A stretch of DNA of 43,263 nucleotides from Brevibacterium daeguense (lineage in GTDB: Bacteria; Actinomycetota; Actinomycetes; Actinomycetales; Brevibacteriaceae), in assembly GCF_021729135.1 (NCBI RefSeq), contig NZ_JAJTWW010000018.1, positions 1-43,263 on the forward strand. The letters run 5' to 3'. A model generated the notes under the pieces. That model ran no database searches and had not been told where the DNA came from. It was given only the letters and a program-made list of their open reading frames with translations. Below are positions 35,216 to 43,263 of the stretch, one piece after another; the first letter of the stretch is position 1, and each line of letters starts with the position of its first letter. The position numbers and the translations under genes are program-made.

Positions 35216-35230
35216 TAAGGTGAGAGGGTG
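35216..35230 (+). promoter_or_regulatory. Leaderless promoter of purK
   Basis: TAAGGT (35216-35221) ends 6 nt before the GTG at 35228. Confidence 0.6.
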
Positions 35231-36388
35231 AGTTTTCCCAGAATCGGCGTCATCGGCGGCGGCCAGCTGGCGCGCATGATGGCCCCCGCAGCCGAAGCCC
35301 TCGGTGTCGGCTTCCATGTCCTCGCGGAGACCGCGGACTCCTCCGCCGCACAGGTGGCGGGCGAGGTCACGGTCGGCGACTACACGGACCTGGCCACCCT
35401 CGAGGCGTTCGCCCGCACCGTCGACGTCATCACCTTCGACCACGAACACGTGCCACCGGTGCACCTGCGCACCCTGCAGGACGCAGGTCACACAGTCCGG
35501 CCGGGTCCCGACGCGCTCATCCACGCCCAGGACAAGCTCGTCATGCGCCGCCGGCTGGACGAGCTGGGCCTGCCGAATCCGCGCTGGGCCGAAGTCCGCT
35601 CGAATGCCCAGCTGCAGGAGTTCGGCGACCGGATCGGTTTTCCCGTGATCCTCAAGACCCCGCGCGGGGGCTACGACGGCCACGGTGTGCGCGTCGTCGA
35701 CCGCAACGAGGACGCCGGCGACTGGCTGGACCAGCACGCCTCGCTGCTCGCCGAGGAGCTCATCGACTTCCGGCGCGAACTCGCCGTCATGGTGGGGCGC
35801 TCGCCGATGGGACAGACCGCGGTGTGGCCGGTCGTGGCGACCTATCAGCAGAACGGCGTGTGCAAGGAGGCCGTGGCCCCTGCACCTGATCTGGAACCGG
35901 AGCTCGCGAAGCGGATCACGGCCGATGTGCTGACAGTGGCCGGGGCACTCGGCGTCACCGGCGTGATGGCGATGGAGATGTTCGAGACCGCCGACGGCTA
36001 CGTGGTCAACGAGCTGGCGATGCGACCCCATAACACGGGGCACTGGACCCAGGACGGCTCCATCACCTCTCAGTTCGAACAGCATCTGCGCGCGGTTCTC
36101 GATCTGCCGCTGGGCGACCCGGCAGCCCGCACGCCGGCGACGGCGATGGTCAACGTGCTCGGCGCGGACCAGGACGACCTCTATCACCCCTATCTGCACG
36201 TGATGGCGCATGATCCGCAGGCCAAAGTCCACATGTACGGCAAGTCGGTGCGTCCGGGCCGGAAGCTCGGCCATGTCAACGTCGCCGGAACGGATGCAGA
36301 GGACGTGCTGCGGCGAGCCCGCCATGCCGCCGACTTCATCGCCGGCGTCGACACCGACCCCGAGCCCGACCGAAAGGACCGCTCATGA
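35228..36388 (+). CDS. purK: N5-carboxyaminoimidazole ribonucleotide synthase
   Basis: A 386-residue ATP-grasp enzyme. It begins [13 protein letters not shown], followed by [37 protein letters not shown], and [17 protein letters not shown], all characteristic of PurK. It carboxylates AIR with bicarbonate and ATP, giving the substrate for PurE in purine synthesis. The GTG start is supported by the leaderless promoter. The stop overlaps the purE start (ATGA), so the two are translated together. The polar C-terminal 25 residues are variable. Confidence 0.96.
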   Translation: MSFPRIGVIGGGQLARMMAPAAEALGVGFHVLAETADSSAAQVAGEVTVGDYTDLATLEAFARTVDVITFDHEHVPPVHLRTLQDAGHTVRPGPDALIHAQDKLVMRRRLDELGLPNPRWAEVRSNAQLQEFGDRIGFPVILKTPRGGYDGHGVRVVDRNEDAGDWLDQHASLLAEELIDFRRELAVMVGRSPMGQTAVWPVVATYQQNGVCKEAVAPAPDLEPELAKRITADVLTVAGALGVTGVMAMEMFETADGYVVNELAMRPHNTGHWTQDGSITSQFEQHLRAVLDLPLGDPAARTPATAMVNVLGADQDDLYHPYLHVMAHDPQAKVHMYGKSVRPGRKLGHVNVAGTDAEDVLRRARHAADFIAGVDTDPEPDRKDRS

Positions 36389-36906
36389 CCACTCCCGTCG
36401 TCGGAATCGTGATGGGGTCGGACTCCGACTGGCCGACCATGGAGGCAGCAGCCGAGGTGCTCGACGAGTTCGGCATCGGGTACACCGCCGAGGTGGTCTC
36501 CGCCCATCGCATGCCCCACGACATGATCGAGTGGGGCACCACCGCCGCCGACCGCGGTCTGCAGGTCGTCATCGCCGGCGCCGGGGGAGCGGCGCACCTG
36601 CCCGGGATGATCGCCTCGGTGACCTCGCTGCCGGTCATCGGGGTGCCGGTGGCGCTGCGCCACCTCGAGGGCATGGACTCCCTGCTCTCGATCGTGCAGA
36701 TGCCCGGCGGGGTGCCGGTGGCGACGGTCTCGATCGGCGGTGCGAAGAACGCGGGCCTGCTGGCGGCGCGCATTCTGGGAGCGGGCGGAGATTCCGAGGG
36801 ACAGCGCCTCCGCACGGCGATGGACGACTATCGTGAGAGTCTGCGGTCCGTCGCTGAGGCCAAAGGCCGCGCACTCAGCGAACGACTGCGCGCCGACGAG
36901 AGCTGA
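36385..36906 (+). CDS. purE: N5-carboxyaminoimidazole ribonucleotide mutase
   Basis: A protein of 173 residues, class I PurE. It has [39 protein letters not shown], and [27 protein letters not shown]. The catalytic His lies in SAHRMP. It moves the carboxyl group of N5-CAIR to make CAIR. It overlaps purK by 4 nt. After the stop, 36925-36960 has a loose repeat around cagcgagcg, then the ribosome site of the dehydrogenase. Confidence 0.96.
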   Translation: MTTPVVGIVMGSDSDWPTMEAAAEVLDEFGIGYTAEVVSAHRMPHDMIEWGTTAADRGLQVVIAGAGGAAHLPGMIASVTSLPVIGVPVALRHLEGMDSLLSIVQMPGGVPVATVSIGGAKNAGLLAARILGAGGDSEGQRLRTAMDDYRESLRSVAEAKGRALSERLRADES

Positions 36907-37004
36907 CGGCCGAGGATCTGACCCAGCGAGCGTTGAACAGCGAGCGCTGAACAGCGAGACCCGACACACCCTGCTGGAACATCGAACACGTGCGAAGGAG
37001 AACA

Positions 37005-38153
37005 ATGTTCGACCTCTACAAGCCGAGCGAGGACCACGAGGAGCTGCGAGCAGCAGTGCGCGGGGTCGTCGAGGACAAGATCGCGCCGCACGCGGCCAGC
37101 GTGGACGCCGAGTCCCGCTACCCGCGGGAGGCCCATGATGCGCTCGTCGCGACGGACTTCTTCGCCGCCCATATCCCGGAGGAGTACGGGGGAGTGGGGG
37201 CGGACGCGCTCGCCGTGGCCATCATCATCGAGGAAGTCGCCCGTGGGTGCATGTCGTCCTCGCTGATCCCGGCCGTCAACAAGCTCGGCTCGATGCCGGT
37301 GCAGCTCGCCGCCAGCGAGGAGATCAAGCGGAAGTACTTCCCGCGCGTCGCCTCCGGGGAGTGCGGCTTCTCCTACGGACTGTCGGAGCGCGAGGCCGGA
37401 TCCGACACCGCGGGGATGAAGACGCGAGCGGTCCGCGACGGGGACGACTGGGTGCTCAACGGCGTCAAGACCTGGATCACGAACGCAGGGGAGAGCGAGT
37501 TCTACACGGTCATGGCCGTGACGGATCCGGACGGTCCCCGGGGCAACAACATCACCGCCTTCGTCGTCGAGAAGTCCGACGAGGGGTTCAGCTTCGGCGA
37601 GAAGGAGCGCAAGCTCGGCGTCAAGGGCAGCCCCACCCGGGAGCTGTTCTTCGAGGACTGCCGGATCCCCGGCGATCGAGTGGTCGGTGAGATCGGCGGC
37701 GGACTGAAGCTGGCGCTGCAGACGCTTGATCACACTCGTGTCACGATCGCCGCCCAGGCGGTCGGCGTGGCGCAGGGTGCGCTGGACTATGCGATCGGCT
37801 ACATCAAGGAGCGCCGCCAGTTCGGCAAGGCGATCGCAGATTTCCAGGCGATCCAGTTCATGGTCGCCGACATGGGGATGAAGCTGGAGGCGGCCCGGCA
37901 GCTGACGTACGTCGCGGCCGCGAAGAGCGAGCGCAGTGATCCGGATCTGGGCTACTTCGGTGCGGCGGCCAAGGCCTTCGCCTCGGATGTGGCGATGGAG
38001 ATCACGACGGACGCGGTCCAGCTGCTCGGCGGTGCCGGGTATGTGCAGGACCATCCGGTCGAGCGGATGATGCGCGATGCCAAGATCACCCAGATCTACG
38101 AGGGCACGAACCAGGTCCAGCGCCTCGTGATGGGCCGCAAGCTGCTCGCATGA
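37005..38153 (+). CDS. Acyl-CoA dehydrogenase
   Basis: A 382-residue flavoenzyme. It contains ASGECGFSYGLSEREAGSDTAGMKTRA (FAD/substrate contacts), GVKTWITNAGES and LGVKGSPTREL. KERRQFGKAIADFQAIQF follows. Near the end is LLGGAGYVQDHPVERMMRDAKITQIYEGTNQVQ, with the catalytic base E366. The chain length accepted is most likely short to medium, by likeness to butyryl- and medium-chain enzymes, but this is not proven. It oxidises acyl-CoA to enoyl-CoA, passing electrons to ETF. The ATG at 37005 has AAGGAG upstream. The last codons and stop are repeated in tandem downstream. Confidence 0.93.
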   Translation: MFDLYKPSEDHEELRAAVRGVVEDKIAPHAASVDAESRYPREAHDALVATDFFAAHIPEEYGGVGADALAVAIIIEEVARGCMSSSLIPAVNKLGSMPVQLAASEEIKRKYFPRVASGECGFSYGLSEREAGSDTAGMKTRAVRDGDDWVLNGVKTWITNAGESEFYTVMAVTDPDGPRGNNITAFVVEKSDEGFSFGEKERKLGVKGSPTRELFFEDCRIPGDRVVGEIGGGLKLALQTLDHTRVTIAAQAVGVAQGALDYAIGYIKERRQFGKAIADFQAIQFMVADMGMKLEAARQLTYVAAAKSERSDPDLGYFGAAAKAFASDVAMEITTDAVQLLGGAGYVQDHPVERMMRDAKITQIYEGTNQVQRLVMGRKLLA

Positions 38154-38236
38154 CACGCAGGCCGCTCGCGTGACACGCAGGCCGCTCGCGTGACACGCAG
38201 GCGGCTCGCGTGTCGCAGGCCGCTCGGGTGACACCC
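38141..38236 (+). repeat. 20-bp tandem repeat, five units, starting inside the acyl-CoA dehydrogenase gene
   Basis: Units lie at 38141-38160 (with the stop, 38151-38153), 38161-38180, 38181-38200, 38201-38218 (2 bp missing) and 38219-38236 (degenerate). The second and third are identical: gccgctcgcgtgacacgcag. Four of the five, all except the fourth, keep the tgaca. There are no spacers, so this is not a CRISPR. Confidence 0.9.
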
Positions 38237-38313
38237 CTGCCCACGGGCTGGGAAGAATCTGCGGGGATCCTCGGGCCCGGGTGAGTCGCCTCGGGAAGGC
38301 CGTTGCCCGGTCG

Positions 38314-38319
38314 TATCCT
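38314..38319 (+). promoter_or_regulatory. -10 element of the LCP gene
   Basis: TATCCT at 38314-38319 would start transcription near 38326, leaving a leader of about 50 nt with AGAGG before the GTG. I see no clear -35. Confidence 0.35.
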
Positions 38320-38374
38320 GGGGACTCCATCGCCTGAGCAGAAGCACCGGGCGGATGCCGACAGAGAGGCCGAG

Positions 38375-39955
38375 GTGACCGAGCGCCGTACTCCCAAGTA
38401 CACCGACCCGATCCGGTATCCGCAGTATGCGAGCCAGCAGACCCGCAACCTCCGCGCGTGGGTGCTGCTCGTCGCGACCGTGCTGCTGCCCGGATCGGTG
38501 CAGTCCCTGTTCGGTGTCCGACGGTGGGCCCGCTTCGCCCTGTCACTCACCCTGGTGAGCTGGGGGGCGATCGCGCTCATGGCGGTCGCCGCCCTGCTGC
38601 GGCGGCAGGTTGTCTTCACCCTCGCGACGAACCCCATCGTCCTGACGCTGCTCACGCTCTGGCTGCTGGTGTTCACGGTGACGTGGGTGCTGTGCTTCCT
38701 CGACACTTTGCGCAGGATCCGGGTTGTCGGCCTGACGCCGCGGACCCGGCTCGGCGTCCTCGGAGCGGGCATGGCGTGCGTGCTGGTGGTCGCCGGGGGG
38801 CTGAGCTGGGGGACTGTGACCGCCAACAGCCAGCGGCAGCTCATGAGCGAGCTGTTCGCGGGCGGACTGGCCCAGCGGCCGGCAGACGGCCGATACAACA
38901 TCGCCCTGCTCGGTTCGGATGCCGGCAAGGGGCGCGAGGGCATCAGGCCCGACAGCATCTCGCTGGTGTCGATCGATGCCCGGACGGGCGAGACGATCAT
39001 CATCGGCCTGCCCCGCAACCTGCAGAACGTGCCGTTCCCGGAGGACTCACCGCTGCACAGCGAATACCCCAGCGGATTCTCCTGTGGGGACGAATGCCTG
39101 ATCAACTCGGTGTACCAGCTCGGCGAACAGCACGCCGACGCGTATGACGACGGCGCTCCGGCCGGTGCCCTGGCCATGAAGGATGCCGTCGCGGGAGTGA
39201 CCGGGATGAAGGTCCACTACTACGCGATGATCGATCTCAAGGGCTTCGAGAGCCTCATCGACGCGATGGGCGGCATCGACATCGTCTCCGGGAAGCGAGT
39301 CCCGATCTCCGCTCCGATCGACAAGTCGACCGGCAGGCACGGGCCGGTGCGCGGATGGATCGAACCGGGGGAGCAGCACCTGGACGGGTTCCACGCCCTC
39401 TGGTTCGCCCGCTCGCGCGAATTCTCCAGCGACTACGAGCGCATGGTGCGCCAGCGCTGCGTCCAGGAGGCGATGCTCGCGCAGCTGGATCCCGCGACCG
39501 TGCTCGTGCGCTATCAGGCGATCGCCAAGGCGGCCCCGGACGTGGTCTCCACCGACATCCCCCAGCTCCAGGTCGACCGCTTCGTCGAGCTCGCGCTCAA
39601 GGCGAAATCGCAGCGCATCGAGTCGATGAATCTCACTCCTCCCGAGGTGATCCCGGCCGATCCGGACTACCCCCGGGTCCACGAGCTCATCGACGAGCGG
39701 ATCACGGCTCTCGAGGAGGAGGACGCCGAGGCGGCGGCCCCCACCCGGCACCTCGACGGCGGGAACTCCTCCCCGCTGCCCGTGCAGCTCCTGGCCGCCC
39801 CGGCCCCGGCCCCGGAGCTCGGGCCTGGCGCAGGACAGGCCGATGCGCAGTACAGTCGTGCGCATCCAGCCGTACCGACGCCTGTGCTGCGACCTCTGGC
39901 GCAGCCCGCGCCCGAGGAAGTCGAAACCGACCGCGAGATCTGCTACGTGCCGTAG
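38375..39955 (+). CDS. LytR-CpsA-Psr (LCP) family protein
   Basis: A protein of 526 residues. Four hydrophobic segments lie at about 28-46, 57-75, 85-107 and 125-145. The extracellular LCP domain then begins YNIALLGSDAGKGREGIRPDSISLVSID, followed by IIIGLPRNLQNV. GMKVHYYAMIDLKGFESLIDAMGGIDI and WFARSREFSSDYERMVRQRCVQEAM carry the conserved Arg/Asp that bind the polyprenyl pyrophosphate. A long Pro/Ala tail (about 455-526) follows. LCP enzymes attach glycopolymers such as arabinogalactan or teichoic acid to peptidoglycan. Four TMs rather than one is the multi-spanning actinobacterial variant. The GTG at 38375 has AGAGGCCGAG upstream; the frame to 38303 has no support. Confidence 0.9.
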   Translation: MTERRTPKYTDPIRYPQYASQQTRNLRAWVLLVATVLLPGSVQSLFGVRRWARFALSLTLVSWGAIALMAVAALLRRQVVFTLATNPIVLTLLTLWLLVFTVTWVLCFLDTLRRIRVVGLTPRTRLGVLGAGMACVLVVAGGLSWGTVTANSQRQLMSELFAGGLAQRPADGRYNIALLGSDAGKGREGIRPDSISLVSIDARTGETIIIGLPRNLQNVPFPEDSPLHSEYPSGFSCGDECLINSVYQLGEQHADAYDDGAPAGALAMKDAVAGVTGMKVHYYAMIDLKGFESLIDAMGGIDIVSGKRVPISAPIDKSTGRHGPVRGWIEPGEQHLDGFHALWFARSREFSSDYERMVRQRCVQEAMLAQLDPATVLVRYQAIAKAAPDVVSTDIPQLQVDRFVELALKAKSQRIESMNLTPPEVIPADPDYPRVHELIDERITALEEEDAEAAAPTRHLDGGNSSPLPVQLLAAPAPAPELGPGAGQADAQYSRAHPAVPTPVLRPLAQPAPEEVETDREICYVP

Positions 39956-40192
39956 CGGGACCAAGATCGCATACGGGAACATCCGCAATTCAGCAAAACA
40001 TTTCTATCGGCGTGTCGCCGCGAGAATCCGGGGAACGACATTCGTGTAAGTCTGTTCGTCTTGCGGATGGCCAGCGTGACACGCCGAAATGTGTGTAACA
40101 ATTCTGAGATGTTGAGGTGATTCGGCATCTTCCCAATGACGAGTTCAACTCATGAAGCCTAACTTCCCTGTCTTCCTCGAAAAGGCTGAAAT
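39956..40192 (+). promoter_or_regulatory. AT-rich leader and promoter region of the peptidoglycan hydrolase gene
   Basis: This 237-base gap is visibly less GC-rich than its surroundings. It can form a long-range stem of gccgaa (40083-40088) with ttcggc (40121-40126). Inside it aaca (40097-40100) faces tgtt (40110-40113). The ribosome site is AAAGG, 7 nt before the ATG at 40193. No clear -35/-10 pair is visible. I compared it with the c-di-AMP ydaO riboswitch that often precedes such genes and did not find its conserved blocks. Confidence 0.4.
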
Positions 40193-43033
40193 ATGAGATT
40201 CGCAATGCCATTAGTGGCGTCATGCGCTGCTGCGGTGATGGTGTCGACCCTCGGGGTCACCATTCCGGCGGCAGCCTCGGGCGCACCAACGGTGACCCCC
40301 GACATCGAAGAACGTGACCTGACCTCCGTGGACGAAGACGGTCTGGAAGCTCCGGGCGCGCGCTCCGCGTCGCCTGCCACAGCCCAGACCACCAATCAGA
40401 GCACGACCAACCTGCCGAATCTGCTGCGGTCGCCCGATGCGCTCACCGCGCTCGGCACCGCGCCGATCGGGACCTTCGAGAAGGGCTCCAGCGTCCTCAG
40501 GCCGCTGAGCCTGGCGGAGACTCCTGATCAGGACGCGGAAGCCGAGCCGGGGGCCAGCGACTCCGCTCCAGGAGAAAGCGAGTCCGCCCCGGCACCCGAT
40601 GAAGCCGAGTCGACGGAATCTGCGGCTCCGGACATGTCCGGCGGCGTCAAGGAGAAGACCGAGGACGGCATCAATATCGCCGCGATCTCGGACGTGCTCG
40701 ACGTCCCCGACTCCCGCTCCTCCGTGGTGGGCGTGACCTTCGCGAACAGCGAATCGGTCACCATCGAGGTCCGGACCAAGTCGGCGTCCGGCTGGTCCGA
40801 CTGGTACCACCTCGAAGAGGACAACCCCGGCGACGGCACGCCGGGCACGGAGCCCTTCGTCGTCAGCAGCGCCACCGATGTCCAGATCCGCGTACTCGGA
40901 GACGAAGCTCCCGAGGACACGCGCCTCATGGTCATCGACCCGAAGCACTCGGCGGCGGACGCGAAGGCCGTCGAGGACAACGCTCCTGTCGCCCCGCCGA
41001 GCACCGGCGGAGCCGAACCGGTGGGTGCTCAGCCCGCGGCGGCCGGCACCCAGCCGCTCGCCGTACAGCCGACAGGCGCCTCGGCGACCGCGGGATCCGG
41101 GTTCGTCCCCGGCTCGGCGAGCGTGGAGAACAGCTCGGTCAAGAAGGTTGCGAAGCCGGCGATCGCCAGCCGCAAGTCCTGGGGCGCGAACGAGAGCCTG
41201 CGCAAGGGCTCGCCGGACTACGCCTCGAAGGTCAAGGCGGCAGTCGTGCACCATACGGCCGGCTCGAACAGCTACAGCGCCGGCGACGTGCCGGGCATCC
41301 TGCGCGGCATCTACAGCTACCACACCAAGGGCCGCGGCTGGTCAGACATCGGCTACAACGTGCTCGCCGACAAGTTCGGCCGTCTCTGGGAGGGCCGCGC
41401 AGGCGGTCTCGACCGGGCAGTGATCGGCGCACACGTCGCCGGCTACAACACCGGTACGTTCGGCATCTCGGTGATGGGCACCTACGAGAAGTCCGCACCG
41501 CCGCAGGAGACCATCGACGCGGTCAACCACGCCATCGCCTGGAAGCTGTCGGCCAACGGTGTCTCCGTCAAGGACAGGGCGACCGTCGGCGGCAGGACGA
41601 TCAACGCGGTGGTCGGCCACCGCGACCTCGGCTCGACGAGCTGCCCGGGTGCCGCGTTCTACTCCAAGATGGGGCAGATGCGCGACGCGATCGGGAAGAT
41701 GCAGTCCTCGGGGGCGGTCGAGTCCGGCAAGACGGAAGCCCCGAAGCCCGAGCCGAAGCCGAAGACCGCCATCGAGTCCTTCTACGAGGGCAAGGAGGAC
41801 CTGCTCGGCAAGCCGGTGACCAAGGAATGGGACCACGCCGGCGGCAAGGTAGTGACCTACGAGAAGGGCTACATCACCTGGTCGAAGAAGACTGGCCCGC
41901 AGCTGATCCGCGGAGCGATCGGCAGCCTCTACAAGAACGAGGCGATGCGCAACAAGCTCGGACTCGCCACGGCTGCGGAGAAGGGCGGCCTCAAGGGCGG
42001 CGGGGCGTTCCAGAAGTTCCAGAACGGCTCCGTCCACTGGTCGAAGGCCACCGGTGCTCAGGCAACGTGGGGAACGCTCCAGAAGTACTGGGGCTCGAAG
42101 GGCTATGAGAACGGCCACCTCGGCTACCCGAAGTCCGCGCCGACGTGCACCGACGACCGCTGCGAGCAGCTGTTCGAGGGCGCGCGACTCGTCTGGGCCA
42201 ACGGCTACGGGGTCACCGAGTTCTCACCTCACGGCAACATCGAAGGCTCGGCGCGTGACCTCAACGTGCCGCAGGCCGGCTCCGCGGATGAAGAATCCGC
42301 GGAGCCCGGCTCCGGGCCTGCTGGACCCGGGGAAGGTTCAGCAGGCCCGGAAGCCGACACCGAGGACGGCACCGACGAGGACTCTGCGCCTGCTGGACCC
42401 GGGGAAGGTTCAGCAGCCGAGGAGACCGAGGCGCCCGCCGAGGAGACCCCTCGCGAGACCGAGCAGCCGGAGGAGACCGAGGCACCTGCTGAGGAGACCG
42501 AGCAGCCGGAGGAGACCGAGGCACCTGCTGAGGAGACTCAGGAGCCGGAGGAGACCGAGGCACCTGCCGAGGAGACTCAGCAGCCGGAGGAGCCGAAGAA
42601 GGACGAACCGAAGCCCGAGGAGTCCAAGCAGGAAGAGCCCAAGAAGGAAGAGCCCAAGTCTCCCGCTCAACTCGAGCAGGAGAAGCGGGACGCGGTGCTC
42701 GCCACGGCGCGCAAGCACCTCGGCGTTCCCTACCGCTGGGGCGGAAGCTCTCCGCGCAGCGGCTGGGACTGCTCCGGATACGTGCAGTACGTCTACGCGC
42801 AGAACGGGATCAAGCTGCCACGGACCACGAGCGCGCAGCGCAATGCCGGCAAGGTGATCAAGGCCTCGGAGGCCAAACCGGGCGACCTCGTCTGGATTCC
42901 CGGCCACATCGGCATCATCTCCGAGACCAAGGGCCAGATGTACGACGCGGGCTCGTCCCGGACGAACACGAGCAAGCGCAGCTACTCGTGGATGCTGAGC
43001 CGCGGCGCGGTCTTCATCCGAGTCGTCGACTGA
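40193..43033 (+). CDS. Secreted peptidoglycan hydrolase: PGRP amidase, LGFP repeats and NlpC/P60
   Basis: A protein of 946 residues. Signal peptide 1-29 ends near IPAAAS. Residues 30-320 are acidic, Pro/Ala-rich, with one folded stretch (VVGVTFANSESVTIEVRTKS). The PGRP/amidase_2 domain spans about 325-500 with zinc ligands H353, H476 and C484 (VVHHTAG; GHRDLGSTSCPG). LGFP-type repeats lie at 525-690 (GGGAFQKFQNGSVHWS, GHLGYPKS). A Glu/Pro/Thr repeat spacer follows (700-820). An NlpC/P60 domain has C860 in WDCSGYVQYVY and H905 in PGHIGII. It could cut both the MurNAc-L-Ala amide and the D-Glu-dipeptide link, with LGFP repeats anchoring it to wall glycan. It may act in cell separation. A single gene, with its own terminator. 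Confidence 0.93.
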   Translation: MRFAMPLVASCAAAVMVSTLGVTIPAAASGAPTVTPDIEERDLTSVDEDGLEAPGARSASPATAQTTNQSTTNLPNLLRSPDALTALGTAPIGTFEKGSSVLRPLSLAETPDQDAEAEPGASDSAPGESESAPAPDEAESTESAAPDMSGGVKEKTEDGINIAAISDVLDVPDSRSSVVGVTFANSESVTIEVRTKSASGWSDWYHLEEDNPGDGTPGTEPFVVSSATDVQIRVLGDEAPEDTRLMVIDPKHSAADAKAVEDNAPVAPPSTGGAEPVGAQPAAAGTQPLAVQPTGASATAGSGFVPGSASVENSSVKKVAKPAIASRKSWGANESLRKGSPDYASKVKAAVVHHTAGSNSYSAGDVPGILRGIYSYHTKGRGWSDIGYNVLADKFGRLWEGRAGGLDRAVIGAHVAGYNTGTFGISVMGTYEKSAPPQETIDAVNHAIAWKLSANGVSVKDRATVGGRTINAVVGHRDLGSTSCPGAAFYSKMGQMRDAIGKMQSSGAVESGKTEAPKPEPKPKTAIESFYEGKEDLLGKPVTKEWDHAGGKVVTYEKGYITWSKKTGPQLIRGAIGSLYKNEAMRNKLGLATAAEKGGLKGGGAFQKFQNGSVHWSKATGAQATWGTLQKYWGSKGYENGHLGYPKSAPTCTDDRCEQLFEGARLVWANGYGVTEFSPHGNIEGSARDLNVPQAGSADEESAEPGSGPAGPGEGSAGPEADTEDGTDEDSAPAGPGEGSAAEETEAPAEETPRETEQPEETEAPAEETEQPEETEAPAEETQEPEETEAPAEETQQPEEPKKDEPKPEESKQEEPKKEEPKSPAQLEQEKRDAVLATARKHLGVPYRWGGSSPRSGWDCSGYVQYVYAQNGIKLPRTTSAQRNAGKVIKASEAKPGDLVWIPGHIGIISETKGQMYDAGSSRTNTSKRSYSWMLSRGAVFIRVVD
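42314..42415 (+). repeat. 27-bp direct repeat with hairpin arms inside the hydrolase gene
   Basis: A perfect 27-bp repeat lies at 42317-42343 and 42389-42415, exactly 72 bp apart. It encodes PAGPGEGSA twice. In the first copy, gggcctgctg (42314-42323) pairs perfectly with cagcaggccc (42339-42348), giving a 10-bp hairpin within the coding sequence. Confidence 0.8.
42418..42590 (+). repeat. 39-bp in-frame tandem repeat coding Glu/Pro/Thr spacer
   Basis: Units coding EETEAPAEETxxP, 13 residues, recur about four times before a Lys/Pro/Glu stretch that leads to the NlpC/P60 domain. The unit length keeps the frame, so the spacer could vary in length between strains. Confidence 0.8.
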
Positions 43034-43135
43034 ACGGCACCGCGAGCGGCACCCGGCAGCACCGCCTGAGCGGCTGAGTCGGGGGTACCGCAGCAGCAGC
43101 TGAGCCGGGAATACCGCGTAGCGCTCGTCGCGCGG

Positions 43136-43180
43136 GGGGCGGCAGGACACCGAGAGGTGACCTGCCGCCCCGCTGCTTTT
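43136..43180 (+). terminator. Strong terminator after the hydrolase gene
   Basis: The stem ggggcggcagg (43136-43146) pairs with 43161-43171 over 11 bp, and continues inside with cacc/ggtg after an A-A mismatch, closing on gaga. Four Ts follow at 43177-43180. It is the most canonical terminator in the window. Confidence 0.85.
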
Positions 43181-43201
43181 CGCTTCCTGCACAGCGTGAT
43201 C

Positions 43202-43207
43202 TAGGCT
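43202..43207 (+). promoter_or_regulatory. Possible -10 of a gene beyond the right edge
   Basis: TAGGCT at 43202-43207 follows the terminator. No open frame with a start signal is visible before the window ends. Confidence 0.25.
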
Positions 43208-43263
43208 TGCGGTCGAGATCGAGACCTGGCCCTGGGCGCGGCGCCCGCCGACGGTCGAGACCG

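Noticed and set aside
38141..38236. Possible CRISPR array or attachment site
   Set aside because: There is no spacer sequence, no integrase and no tRNA; the units derive from the adjacent gene end.
39956..40192. c-di-AMP (ydaO-type) riboswitch before the NlpC/P60 gene
   Set aside because: I looked for the conserved sequence blocks in order and did not find them; only generic stems are visible.

Overview
The window is high-GC actinobacterial chromosome, with G/C at almost every third codon position, frequent GTG starts and several leaderless promoters. The gene set includes actinobacterial-type inositol-1-phosphate synthase, an acyl-CoA carboxylase beta/epsilon pair next to birA, DUF5998, an LCP protein and a PGRP/LGFP/NlpC-P60 hydrolase. 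Together these fit Micrococcales, and Brevibacterium or a close relative is my best guess. That is an inference from gene content, not from a marker gene. I see no rRNA, tRNA, CRISPR array, insertion sequence or prophage.

Layout. 1-434: 5' part of a gene running off the left edge, possibly a DUF222/HNH protein. 730-2817: a TIGR01906-type membrane protein and an AEC-family permease, both on the minus strand. 3001-7035: hrpA. 7108-10124: an ECF42-type sigma factor coupled to a DGPF/YCII protein, followed by two DHFR-like reductases. 10434-12676: a small membrane protein and an MFS exporter. 12725-15539: prfC and ino1. 15636-18554: an AbgT-family transporter, a BI-1-like protein and a small unknown protein. 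18771-21210: two paralogous MFS genes in tandem. 21283-25735: a divergent locus with accD-epsilon leftwards and birA-adenylate cyclase rightwards. 25809-28496: a ParC/GyrA-like topoisomerase subunit. 28857-29903: an AbiEi/DUF559-type gene flanked by two related imperfect palindromes. 30009-34518: a GNAT/acyl-CoA synthetase fusion divergent from DUF5998 and a phosphodiesterase. 34590-39955: gtrA, purK-purE, an acyl-CoA dehydrogenase and an LCP protein. 40193-43033: a large secreted peptidoglycan hydrolase with a strong terminator.

How the genes work together. Most are housekeeping: translation termination (prfC), RNA helicase (hrpA), DNA topology (parC), purine synthesis (purK-purE), inositol for mycothiol and phosphoinositides (ino1), acyl-CoA carboxylation and biotinylation with a cAMP synthase in the birA operon, and cell-wall assembly and turnover (gtrA, LCP, hydrolase). 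The accessory-looking parts are the sigma/DGPF/DHFR cassette, the MFS genes and the palindrome-flanked AbiEi/DUF559 gene.

Two patterns cut across the annotation. First, at five gene ends the last codons and stop are repeated in tandem downstream of, or through, the stop codon. Units are 13, 20, 20, 26 and 42 bp and differ in sequence. Second, at least seven genes have a -10-like hexamer 6-7 nt before the start codon, which predicts leaderless mRNAs.
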